Source of the DNA: Flavobacterium psychrophilum
GTDB taxonomy: Bacteria > Bacteroidota > Bacteroidia > Flavobacteriales > Flavobacteriaceae
Length of the DNA stretch: 17,853 bases
NCBI GenBank assembly: GCA_945872245.1
Contig: CAMBZB010000040.1
Location: forward strand, 1-17,853
Reading direction: 5' to 3'
Shown here: positions 8,126 to 15,044 of the stretch, in pieces
Numbering within the stretch: position 1 is the first letter of the stretch
Layout of the letters: each line of letters opens with the position of its first letter
Notes under the pieces: generated by a model
Databases searched by the model: none
Seen by the model: only the letters and a program-made list of their open reading frames with translations
What the model was told of the DNA's origin: nothing
Program-made: the position numbers and the translations under genes

Positions 8126-8218
8126 ATGCCAAGTGGTAAAAAAAGAAAAAGACATAAGGTAGCGACGCACAAACGAAAAAAAAGAGCGAGAGCTAACCGT
8201 CACAAAAAGAAAAAGTAG
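8126..8218 (+). CDS. 30-residue, extremely basic conserved-looking small protein
   Basis: This short frame (ATG at 8126, TAG at 8216-8218) encodes 30 residues. It starts MPSGKKRKRHKVATHKRKKR and ends KKKK; Lys, Arg and His together make up more than two thirds of the chain. I recognise the same type of peptide next to HU genes in other Bacteroidetes, from memory and not checked. The composition suggests a nucleic-acid binder such as a small ribosomal protein or a nucleoid accessory peptide. It is too short for the usual gene-calling cut-offs. It lies 30 bp after hup, and its last codons form the left arm of the terminator. The function is unknown. A ribosomal role is inference only. Confidence 0.75.
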   Translation: MPSGKKRKRHKVATHKRKKRARANRHKKKK

Positions 8219-8238
8219 TTTTAAACTACTTTTTTCTT
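8211..8238 (+). terminator. Intrinsic terminator of the hup transcript
   Basis: AAAAGTAGTTT (8211-8221) pairs with AAACTACTTTT (8223-8233), with the real loop probably TTTTAAA between GTAG and CTAC. T-rich sequence follows. The stop codon of the 30-residue ORF lies inside the left arm. Confidence 0.72.
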
Positions 8239-8278
8239 TTTAAAAGTTCATTGAAATTTGGAAAAAAGAATGCAGAAT

Positions 8279-8473
8279 TCAGATTACAGATTGCAGTTTT
8301 AACTGCTGCCTGAAAACTGCCAACTGCCATCTGGACTTCCATCCGGGTTCAATACCTGTTAAAATTATTGTTTAATCCATCCATACTGAAGTTGGAAGTT
8401 GGAAGTTGGAAGTTGGAAGTTTTTTGTAAATACAAAAATCTGAAATCTGAAATCTGAAATCTGAAATCTGAAA
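8279..8473. repeat. Cluster of heptamer tandem repeats upstream of rng
   Basis: Four different 7-bp periodicities occur in about 195 bp. They are CAGATTA/CAGATTG at 8280-8293 (two units), AACTGCC at 8315-8328 (two units), GTTGGAA at 8391-8418 (four perfect units) and TCTGAAA at 8439-8473 (five perfect units). A small hairpin, GCAGTT/AACTGC, lies at 8293-8306. No coding potential is seen. The last repeat array ends 21 bp before the preferred rng start and directly touches an alternative GTG at 8474. Slippage in these arrays would change the spacing in the rng leader. Confidence 0.9.
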
Positions 8474-8494
8474 GTGCGGATAAAAATTTACAGA

Positions 8495-10039
8495 GTGAAT
8501 AAAGAATTAATCATCAGATCAAGTTCTGAAGCCGTAGATTTTGCCTTATTAAAAGATGGAAAACTAATTGAATTACACAAAGAACAAGAAACAAGCAACT
8601 TCCAAGTTGGCGATATTTTTATTGCCAAAATAAGAAAACCAGTTGCTGGATTGAATGCTGCTTTTGTAAATGTTGGCTATGAAAAAGATGCCTTTTTACA
8701 TTATCACGATTTAGGTCCTAATCTTGCTTCCCAACTTAAATTCATAAAACTTGTAAGCGCAGGTAAAATAAAAGATTTCTCCCTAAAAAACTTTCAGTTT
8801 GAAAAAGAGATAGACAAAGATGGGTCGATAACAGATATTATCAACTCCAATCAATCTATCTTAGTACAAGTCGTTAAAGAACCAATATCTACAAAAGGAC
8901 CAAGAATTAGCGCTGAGCTATCACTTGCCGGAAGATTTATTGTTTTAGTTCCGTTTTCTGATCGTGTTTCTATTTCTCAAAAAATAGAAGACAAGAAAGA
9001 AAAAGAACGTTTGAAACGATTGGTGCAATCCATCAAGCCAAAAGGATTTGGCGTTATTGTTCGCACAGTAGCCGAAGGCAAAAGTACCGTAGAATTAGAA
9101 AAAGATTTGCAGAACCTCTTAGAGAGATGGACTGCAATGTGTAAAAAATTACCGACCGCTCATCATCCGTCAAAAGTATTAGGCGAGCTCAATAGAGCTT
9201 CATCAATATTAAGAGACGTCTTCAACGATACCTTTAGTGGTATCCAAATAGATGATGAAGAGTTGTACAACCAAACCAAGGACTATTTACAAGAAATAGC
9301 ACCTTCAAAAACATCGATTGTTAAGTTTTATCAATCAAAAGACACTCCGATTTTTGAGAAATACAACATTGAGAGACAAATCAAAACCTCCTTTGGAAGA
9401 ACGGTTTCCATGAGTAAAGGTGCTTATCTTATTATCGAACACACCGAAGCTTTACACGTTATAGACGTGAATAGCGGAAATCGTTCTAATAAAGCATCTA
9501 ACCAAGAAGACACTGCCATGGAAGTTAATATGATTGCTGCCGCTGAAATCGCAAGACAACTGCGTCTTCGTGATATGGGCGGAATAATCGTAATTGATTT
9601 TATCGATATGGGCAATTCCGAAAACCGAAATGTCTTATTCAACTTCCTGAGGGAAGAAATGAACGATGATAAAGCCAAACACAAAATCTTACCCCCGAGT
9701 AAATTTGGATTAGTCCAAATTACCAGACAAAGGGTAAGACCGGAAGTCAATATTAAAACTAGAGAAGAAGATCCAAACAATATTGAAGGCGAAATTGAAG
9801 CGCCAATCCAAATCATTGACAAAATCGCTCTTGATCTAGAAAATATATTAAAAACACACCATAACGTTGTACTTAACGTACATCCGTTTGTGGCCGCATA
9901 CCTTACAAAAGGTTTTCCATCAATACGTTCAAAATGGTTTTTTGAACATAAAAGATGGGTAAAAATCATACCGCGTGACGCTTACACGTATCTAGAATAT
10001 CATTTCTACGACAAAAAGAAGAATGTTATTATAGAATAA
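8495..10039 (+). CDS. rng: Ribonuclease E/G family endoribonuclease
   Basis: The 514-residue product matches the RNase E/G catalytic core. In order there are an N-terminal segment with an inserted S1 RNA-binding domain (about 37-125), a 5'-sensor/RNase H-like region, and the DNase I-like catalytic domain. The two metal-binding aspartates are in HVIDVNSGN (D324) and GGIIVIDFIDMGN (D368). It cleaves single-stranded A/U-rich RNA in mRNA decay and rRNA maturation. Two GTG starts are possible: 8474 and 8495. The latter is preferred because it gives MNKELIIRSS and leaves the heptamer repeats outside the gene. The CPxC zinc-link of E. coli RNase E/G, expected near residues 420-430, is absent, and Cys216 is the only cysteine. 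A strong terminator follows. Confidence 0.95.
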   Translation: MNKELIIRSSSEAVDFALLKDGKLIELHKEQETSNFQVGDIFIAKIRKPVAGLNAAFVNVGYEKDAFLHYHDLGPNLASQLKFIKLVSAGKIKDFSLKNFQFEKEIDKDGSITDIINSNQSILVQVVKEPISTKGPRISAELSLAGRFIVLVPFSDRVSISQKIEDKKEKERLKRLVQSIKPKGFGVIVRTVAEGKSTVELEKDLQNLLERWTAMCKKLPTAHHPSKVLGELNRASSILRDVFNDTFSGIQIDDEELYNQTKDYLQEIAPSKTSIVKFYQSKDTPIFEKYNIERQIKTSFGRTVSMSKGAYLIIEHTEALHVIDVNSGNRSNKASNQEDTAMEVNMIAAAEIARQLRLRDMGGIIVIDFIDMGNSENRNVLFNFLREEMNDDKAKHKILPPSKFGLVQITRQRVRPEVNIKTREEDPNNIEGEIEAPIQIIDKIALDLENILKTHHNVVLNVHPFVAAYLTKGFPSIRSKWFFEHKRWVKIIPRDAYTYLEYHFYDKKKNVIIE

Positions 10040-10059
10040 AGATGCGATTCATCGCGTCT
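10040..10059. repeat. 20-bp palindrome immediately after rng
   Basis: AGATGCGAT (10040-10048) and ATCGCGTCT (10051-10059) form an inverted repeat with one G-T type mismatch around a TC loop. It starts directly after the rng stop codon. Similar GCGAT/ATCGC palindromes are dispersed repeats in many bacteria, but copy number cannot be judged here. Confidence 0.6.
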
Positions 10060-10070
10060 CTGAATAAATC

Positions 10071-10110
10071 AAAAACCGTCTCGTTTTTTTTAACGTGACG
10101 GTTTTTTTGT
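10071..10110 (+). terminator. Intrinsic terminator of rng
   Basis: AAAAACCGTC (10071-10080) and GACGGTTTTT (10097-10106) pair perfectly with a T-rich loop of 16 bases. A T run follows. It is 31 bp after the rng stop codon. Confidence 0.85.
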
Positions 10111-10149
10111 GTCTCATTGTATGATTTTTCGATGCAATCTTTTCTTTTT

Positions 10150-10223
10150 TTTTAGGAGCTATTTCCAGCTATCCGCTATATCCACGCCCAAAAGCGTGGG
10201 ATGCCGCTTCTATCTGGGCTAGG
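10150..10223 (-). ncRNA. Structured intergenic element, possible Flavo-1-like RNA
   Basis: This stretch lies between the convergent rng and tadA. On the minus strand it begins CCTAGCCCAGATAGAAGCGG and ends GGAAATAGCTCCTAAA. It can fold in layers: AGC with GCT, CCAG with CTGG, and ATCC with GGAT. A terminal hairpin CCACGC/GCGTGG (plus 10182-10187 and 10194-10199) caps the fold. I recall very similar sequences, with a variable terminal hairpin, in many intergenic regions of Flavobacterium genomes. The Rfam motif Flavo-1 is a plausible identity. Name and strand are from memory and not verified. As the 3' region of tadA it could also act in transcript ending. Confidence 0.5.
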
Positions 10224-10241
10224 GAATTCGTTTGTAAAGAA

Positions 10242-10685
10242 TCACTTTCTTTTCTCAGCAAAAAACCGCTTCATCAATTCCGAAGCTTCATTCGACAGAA
10301 CTCCACGAACAACTGTAGTTTTTGGATGCAATTGGGTTCCCATTGTCGTAAAACCGCGATTTTCATCGCTTGCTCCATAAACTATTTTCGAAATCTGACT
10401 CCAATACAAAGCACCGGCGCACATTTGGCAAGGTTCTAGCGTAACATACAAAGTGCATCCCGTTAAATATTTTCCGCCAAGGAAATTCGCAGCAGCCGTT
10501 ATTGCTTGCATTTCGGCATGAGCGGTAACGTCATTGAGTATTTCGGTAAGATTATGACCTCGGGCAATGACCTTATTGTCAATTACAATTAAGGCGCCAA
10601 CAGGAATTTCATCCTTCTCAAAAGCCATTTCTGCCTCATGCAAGGCTTTCTTCATAAAATATTCGTCGGTGAAAGGGTTTTCCAT
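10242..10685 (-). CDS. tadA: tRNA-specific adenosine-34 deaminase
   Basis: The 147-residue cytidine/deoxycytidylate deaminase-fold enzyme converts A34 to inosine in the tRNA-Arg(ACG) anticodon, widening codon reading. The zinc site is intact: His56 and Glu58 in TAHAEMQA (HAE), and Cys86 and Cys89 in PCQMCAGAL (PCxxC). The N-terminal MKKALHEAEMAFEKDEIPVG and the start of the strand after the PCxxC helix are typical of TadA rather than of free-cytidine or guanine deaminases, though that distinction rests on overall resemblance. The ATG at 10685 lies 38 bp from the divergent dxs start. The Flavo-1-like structure follows 18 bp after the stop. Confidence 0.93.
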   Translation of the reverse strand: MENPFTDEYFMKKALHEAEMAFEKDEIPVGALIVIDNKVIARGHNLTEILNDVTAHAEMQAITAAANFLGGKYLTGCTLYVTLEPCQMCAGALYWSQISKIVYGASDENRGFTTMGTQLHPKTTVVRGVLSNEASELMKRFFAEKRK

Positions 10686-10690
10686 AATTA

Positions 10691-10698
10691 CAAAAATA
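10691..10698 (-). promoter_or_regulatory. Candidate -7 box for tadA
   Basis: The minus-strand sequence is TATTTTTG, a match to TAnnTTTG, ending 5 bp before the tadA ATG. The expected transcription start would fall at or next to the start codon. Confidence 0.4.
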
Positions 10699-10711
10699 AG
10701 AATTCAATTCG

Positions 10712-10719
10712 TACATTTG
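10712..10719 (+). promoter_or_regulatory. Candidate -7 box for dxs
   Basis: TACATTTG matches TAnnTTTG and ends 4 bp before the dxs ATG at 10724. If used, the mRNA would be leaderless or nearly so. No TTG is seen at the expected -33 position. Confidence 0.4.
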
Positions 10720-10723
10720 CTTT

Positions 10724-12493
10724 ATGACCGGGAATTTACTTTCAACCATCAACAATCCGACCGATTTACGCCAACTAGATGAAGTCCAACTTCCTCAAGT
10801 TGCCCAAGAATTGCGTGATTTTATTATTGATATTGTTTCGGTAAAAGAAGGACATTTGGGCGCCAGCCTTGGTGTTGTAGAACTCACGATTGCCCTACAT
10901 TACGTATTCAACACACCCGAAGATTTATTGATTTGGGATGTCGGTCATCAAGCGTATGGACACAAAATATTGACCGGAAGAAGGGAAAATTTTCATACCA
11001 ACCGTCAAATCAACGGGATTTCAGGCTTTCCAAAAAGAAACGAAAGTGTTTACGATGCTTTTGGCGTAGGTCACTCTTCCACTTCTATTTCAGCAGCTTT
11101 GGGAATGGCGATTGCTTCCAATTTAAAAGGAAATTTCGAAAAACATCACATAGCCGTTATCGGTGACGCTTCCATCGCATCCGGAATGGCATTCGAGGGA
11201 TTAAATCACGCCGGCGTTACTGATGCCAATTTATTAGTTATTCTTAACGACAATGCCATTGGGATTGATCCGAGCGTTGGCGCCTTGAAAAACTACCTCA
11301 CTGCCGTGAAGGAAGGGAAAAATCCGAAAAAGAATAACATGATTAAGTCCCTGAATTTTGATTATTCAGGCCCAATCGACGGACACGATATTTTTGCCGT
11401 CATCAAGGAATTGAAACGGCTTAAAAAAATGAAAGGTCCAAAATTCCTTCATATCATTACCACAAAAGGGAAAGGTTTACAGCAAGCCGAAGAGGATCAG
11501 GTAAAATATCACGCACCCGGAAAATTTGATAAAATCACCGGGGAAATTCCTTTGAAATCAGAAGAAAATCTGTACCCAAAATACCAAGATGTTTTTGGTT
11601 TGACTGTATTAGATTTGGCTAGAGCCAATGAAAAAATTATTGGAATCACACCTGCAATGCCTTCGGGAAGTTCCTTGAAATTTATGATGGACGCTTTCCC
11701 AAAACGCGCATTCGACGTTGGAATTGCAGAGCAGCACGCTGTCACATTATCGGCAGGAATGGCGACACAAGGAATGGTGGTTTTTTGCAATATTTATTCG
11801 ACATTTTTGCAACGAGCTTACGACCAAGTTATTCACGATGTGGCTTTACAGGATTTACCCGTTATTTTTTGTTTGGACAGGGCGGGTTTGGTTGGCGAGG
11901 ATGGCGCTACGCATCACGGTGTTTTCGATTTGGCTTATTTGCGCTGTATTCCTAATATGATAATTTACGCGCCGTTGAACGAAATAGCATTGCGAAACAT
12001 TCTATATACTGCGCAATTGGGATTGAACCATCCTATTGCTATTCGCTACCCGAGAGGTCGCGGTCAAATTGCAGATTGGCAAAAACCGTATGAAAAAATC
12101 GAAATCGGCAAAGCGAATTGCCTCAAAAAAGGTTTAAAAGTGGCGGTTTTATCCAACGGAACAATAGGGAATAATGTGACTTTGGCTTTGGCCAAAATAA
12201 ATCATCTGGAAACAATTGCTCATTATGATTTTGCTTTTGTAAAACCCTTAGACGAAAAATTATTACATACTATTTTTAATGAATTTGAAACAATAATGAC
12301 CATTGAAGATGGCGTTATCAAAGGAGGTTTCGGAAGTGCCGTCCTTGAGTTTTCAGCACAAAATAATTACACTTCAAAAATACAAATACTGGGAATTCCC
12401 GATGAATTTATCGAACATGGAACTGTTGAAGAACTACAACGCTATTGCAAAATTGACGTCGACAGTTTGGTCACTATTTTTTCAAGCTATTGA
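10724..12493 (+). CDS. dxs: 1-deoxy-D-xylulose-5-phosphate synthase
   Basis: DXS condenses pyruvate and glyceraldehyde-3-phosphate, using thiamine diphosphate, in the first step of the MEP isoprenoid pathway. It also feeds thiamine and pyridoxal synthesis. The 589-residue protein is somewhat shorter than E. coli DXS (620). Landmarks are His44 in KEGHLGASLG, WDVGHQAYGHKI (H75, H80), the diphosphate-binding loop GDASIASGMAFEGLNHAG and its partner NDNAIGI (N175-N177), the catalytic Glu336 in GIAEQHAVT, and the C-terminal transketolase domains ending near 580. The usual GDG of the thiamine motif reads GDA here (A149). It diverges from tadA and converges with dgt, 26 bp away, with no terminator visible between them. 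Confidence 0.96.
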   Translation: MTGNLLSTINNPTDLRQLDEVQLPQVAQELRDFIIDIVSVKEGHLGASLGVVELTIALHYVFNTPEDLLIWDVGHQAYGHKILTGRRENFHTNRQINGISGFPKRNESVYDAFGVGHSSTSISAALGMAIASNLKGNFEKHHIAVIGDASIASGMAFEGLNHAGVTDANLLVILNDNAIGIDPSVGALKNYLTAVKEGKNPKKNNMIKSLNFDYSGPIDGHDIFAVIKELKRLKKMKGPKFLHIITTKGKGLQQAEEDQVKYHAPGKFDKITGEIPLKSEENLYPKYQDVFGLTVLDLARANEKIIGITPAMPSGSSLKFMMDAFPKRAFDVGIAEQHAVTLSAGMATQGMVVFCNIYSTFLQRAYDQVIHDVALQDLPVIFCLDRAGLVGEDGATHHGVFDLAYLRCIPNMIIYAPLNEIALRNILYTAQLGLNHPIAIRYPRGRGQIADWQKPYEKIEIGKANCLKKGLKVAVLSNGTIGNNVTLALAKINHLETIAHYDFAFVKPLDEKLLHTIFNEFETIMTIEDGVIKGGFGSAVLEFSAQNNYTSKIQILGIPDEFIEHGTVEELQRYCKIDVDSLVTIFSSY

Positions 12494-12519
12494 GATGAAT
12501 TCTTGTCGGAGTTACAACC

Positions 12520-13866
12520 TTAATTCGTTTTCCGGCCGTTGATGGTTTCAAACAATTCCAAGGCATTTCCATCAGTCAAAAGGGAAACATAATGACAAAT
12601 ATGCAACAGCCTTTTGTACAAATCCTCTTTTTCTTCCAAGAATTTTTCGGGCAGCATCTTTAATATTAATTTGTCGTAATTCGATGAAGTCCCATCAAAT
12701 TTATTATTGAAAGCGGTGATAAATTTATCCAATAAGGTTTGAATAATTTGGTAACCCACAATTTCTTTCTCGACCACTTCCCGACTTTGATAGATTTTTT
12801 TAACGCTCAACTTAATGATGTCGTCCATTTGGACTTTATATTTACTTCTGTCCGTCAAAGCATACGGGTATTTGCCCTCTAAAATTGACTCTTCGTTTTC
12901 GATAAAAACTTTGACCGCATCGTTTATTAAACTTCCAATTGCCAGGGCTCTCAAGTAACTAATTCGATCTTCCTTAGTCGTTAAGGAATTGTATTTCGAA
13001 GAATCGATACTATCCTTAACCAATTTTATCAAATATTCCAAGGCAAAATCTTCGGAAACCAAACCTAGATTGATTCCATCTTCAAAGTCGATAATCGTAT
13101 AACAAATATCATCTGCAGCCTCGACCAAATAAGCCAAAGGATGTCTTTCGAATCCGATGTCATTTTCGTCTTTGTTTGGAATCATCCCCAGTTCCAAAGC
13201 CACTTCTTCAAAGAATGCAGCGTCAGATTGAAAGAAACCGTATTTCTTGTCGGCTATATTTTGAGTTGGTTTTTTGGGCAAACTTTCTTTTGGGTATTTC
13301 ATGTAAGCGCCTAGGGTGGCATACGAAATTCTCAAGCCTCCTTCAATTCCTGGACGACTTGCCGTAAGCACCGAAAATCCGTTGGCGTTCCCTTCAAAAT
13401 CGATTAAATCCTGCCACTCTTTGGCCGAAAGTTGGTCTTTGTATTGTTGACCTTTTCCGATGGAAAAATATTCCCCAATGGCTTTTTCACCGGAATGTCC
13501 AAAAGGCGGATTTCCAATGTCGTGTGCCAAAGATGCAGCGGCAACAATTGCCCCAAAATCATTAGGCTGAAAACCGTGAACTTCTTTCAGGTGCGGATAT
13601 TTTTCGATGATTTTTTTGCCAACTAATCTTCCTATGGAACGACCAACAACCGAAACTTCTAGACTATGTGTTAATCTGGTATGCACAAAATCAGTTTTGG
13701 ACAATGGAATAACCTGCGTTTTATCTTGTAAACTCCTGAATGCCGACGAAAATATGATTCGGTCATAATCAACCTCAAATCCCAAACGGGTATCGTCTTG
13801 CTCTATTCTTAATCGTTTGCCCGTATCACCTTGGCGGCGTAGCGATAAAAGTTGTTCCCAATTCAT
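12520..13866 (-). CDS. dgt: dGTPase-like deoxynucleotide triphosphohydrolase
   Basis: The 448-residue HD-domain enzyme of the Dgt family hydrolyses dNTPs (classically dGTP) to the nucleoside and triphosphate, affecting nucleotide pool balance. The metal-binding HD residues are visible: His67 in RLTHSLEV, and His115-Asp116 in AASLAHDIGNPPFGHSGEKA. The later Asp lies in EAADDICYTIIDFEDGI. The N-terminal RQGDTGKRLR and the segment DRIIFSSAFRSLQDKTQVIP are typical of the family. Length and motifs agree with an intact enzyme. Substrate preference among dNTPs cannot be read from sequence. It starts at ATG 13866. Upstream lies the non-coding stretch that ends the neighbouring secreted-protein unit. 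Confidence 0.93.
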   Translation of the reverse strand: MNWEQLLSLRRQGDTGKRLRIEQDDTRLGFEVDYDRIIFSSAFRSLQDKTQVIPLSKTDFVHTRLTHSLEVSVVGRSIGRLVGKKIIEKYPHLKEVHGFQPNDFGAIVAAASLAHDIGNPPFGHSGEKAIGEYFSIGKGQQYKDQLSAKEWQDLIDFEGNANGFSVLTASRPGIEGGLRISYATLGAYMKYPKESLPKKPTQNIADKKYGFFQSDAAFFEEVALELGMIPNKDENDIGFERHPLAYLVEAADDICYTIIDFEDGINLGLVSEDFALEYLIKLVKDSIDSSKYNSLTTKEDRISYLRALAIGSLINDAVKVFIENEESILEGKYPYALTDRSKYKVQMDDIIKLSVKKIYQSREVVEKEIVGYQIIQTLLDKFITAFNNKFDGTSSNYDKLILKMLPEKFLEEKEDLYKRLLHICHYVSLLTDGNALELFETINGRKTN

Positions 13867-13910
13867 GGTGTGTTTTTAGATTAAGCGAATATAATAAAAA
13901 GGAGTTGTTA

Positions 13911-13947
13911 TAAAAAACAAGACCTTCAAAATTGACAGTCTTGTTTT
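13911..13947 (-). terminator. Intrinsic terminator for the minus-strand accessory unit
   Basis: AAAACAAGAC (13914-13923) and GTCTTGTTTT (13938-13947) pair perfectly around a 14-base loop. On the minus strand a T run continues after the stem. It lies about 160 bp after the stop of the T9SS-sorted gene and before dgt. Confidence 0.7.
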
Positions 13948-13981
13948 AAACAATAATTTTAAAAAAAGCATATTTCGTTTT

Positions 13982-14103
13982 GCAGATTAGCGAATCGGCT
14001 GATTTAGAATCACTTATTTCCAATTAAGCAATAATTTTTATTAGAAATCCGAAGGTTCAATTTAGCAATGAACCCGCCATTTTGCCAAACTGCTGTTATG
14101 GGC
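13982..14103 (-). repeat. attC-like imperfect inverted repeat A, 3' of the T9SS-sorted gene
   Basis: The conserved arm CCGCCATTTTGCCAAAC (14074-14090) is preceded on the plus strand, after about 70 bp, by the degenerate arm GATTAGCGAATCGGCTGA (13985-14002). Extended with GCAG/CTGC, about 14 of 21 positions pair. Next to the gene stop it carries TGCTGTTATGGGC (14091-14103). Size, arm asymmetry and position after a stop codon resemble integron attC sites, though the GTTRRRY core is not matched exactly. It is related to the repeat at 17430-17550. Confidence 0.6.
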
Positions 14104-14108
14104 TGGTT

Positions 14109-15044
14109 TTAATTCTTCATAACTTTAAATGTCTGCATTTTATTTTCTCCTATTGTAAAAAAATAAATTCCAAATGGAAGCTCATTTATGTTAATACTTG
14201 TGATTTCTGATTGCAATTTATCTGTCAACACGAATCTTCCGACCTGGTCTATGATTTTGTAATTTTGCCCTAATAAAAGAGGATTTATTTTTACAGTAAT
14301 GATATCACTTGCAGGATTAGGATATACTATCATTCCTTTTGTCAGAATAAAATCATCTAATCCCAAAGTATTTGTAAATGTTAGAGTAATCTGATTATAG
14401 TAAAGCGTTGTTCTTCCTTCAAACCCAGAATCTGTTCCAATACACACCCATACTTCGCCATTTGCGTCAGTTGTAATAGTAAACAAATTAGCAGTGTTGT
14501 TTCTGTTTATTAGAGTGAATTCTGTAGTTGTGTCAGAAACACCAATGTGTCCAATTCTACCCATATCAACTCCAGGGACTGATTGGTTTCCCTTGTCGAT
14601 ATTCATTCTGTAGTCTGATCCAATGATTATTTTATTAGGTTCGGTTATTGTAGCTCCGGCTTTCATTGTAACTCCTTCTCCCGGAGGACCACCAACTCCG
14701 ATCGCATTGGTTGGAGCATTTGATGCAAAATCAACTTGAACTTGAAGCTGATAAGTTGTATTGGGAATTAGTCCCGTTATTTTACGTTTTATAAACATAA
14801 ACAAATCATCACTTCGGTTAGTGCCTGCTATCTTTAAAGCGTATTTACTTGTGTTAAGAGGGGCAGGTAAAGTTGTCCTTGTATATTCAAGTTCATAAAT
14901 AATAGACTCCGCAGGAGGATAGTCCGCAAAATCGCCAATCCACCCGTCATAACCACCTATAAAGTCATAAGAGTATGTTTGAGCGTTTATATTTGTTGTA
15001 AATGCAATTGTGGCAATAATAAATAAAAGTTTGATTTTCTTCAT
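14109..15044 (-). CDS. Secreted protein of unknown function with T9SS C-terminal sorting domain
   Basis: The 311-residue product starts with a signal peptide (MKKIKLLFIIATIAFTTNINA). It ends in a type A T9SS sorting domain (about 238-311) with YPNPASDIITVKI, then ELPFGIYFFTI and a final FKVMKN. It is therefore expected to cross the outer membrane through the T9SS and be released or anchored at the surface. The middle part (about 23-225) is rich in beta-strand patterns and looks like a carbohydrate-binding-module-type jelly roll (GLIPNTTYQLQVQVDFASNA). Its landmarks YRMNIDKGNQ and WVCIGTDSGFE recur in the paralogue at 17554-17853. No catalytic motif is recognised, so the function is unknown. 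It lies between 9-bp inverted matches and next to an attC-like repeat. Confidence 0.88.
   Translation of the reverse strand: MKKIKLLFIIATIAFTTNINAQTYSYDFIGGYDGWIGDFADYPPAESIIYELEYTRTTLPAPLNTSKYALKIAGTNRSDDLFMFIKRKITGLIPNTTYQLQVQVDFASNAPTNAIGVGGPPGEGVTMKAGATITEPNKIIIGSDYRMNIDKGNQSVPGVDMGRIGHIGVSDTTTEFTLINRNNTANLFTITTDANGEVWVCIGTDSGFEGRTTLYYNQITLTFTNTLGLDDFILTKGMIVYPNPASDIITVKINPLLLGQNYKIIDQVGRFVLTDKLQSEITSININELPFGIYFFTIGENKMQTFKVMKN

Noticed and set aside
8391..8473. Heptamer arrays considered as a CRISPR array
   Set aside because: The units are only 7 bp, perfectly contiguous and without spacers, so they are simple tandem repeats.
9424..9969. 181-codon open frame on the minus strand inside rng
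   Set aside because: It lies wholly antisense to the conserved catalytic part of rng and its product resembles no family. It is a shadow of the coding strand.
13982..14103. Insertion-sequence ends for the repeats after the two paralogues
   Set aside because: No transposase frame lies in or between the elements, and both sit at gene 3' ends in the same orientation, unlike IS terminal repeats.
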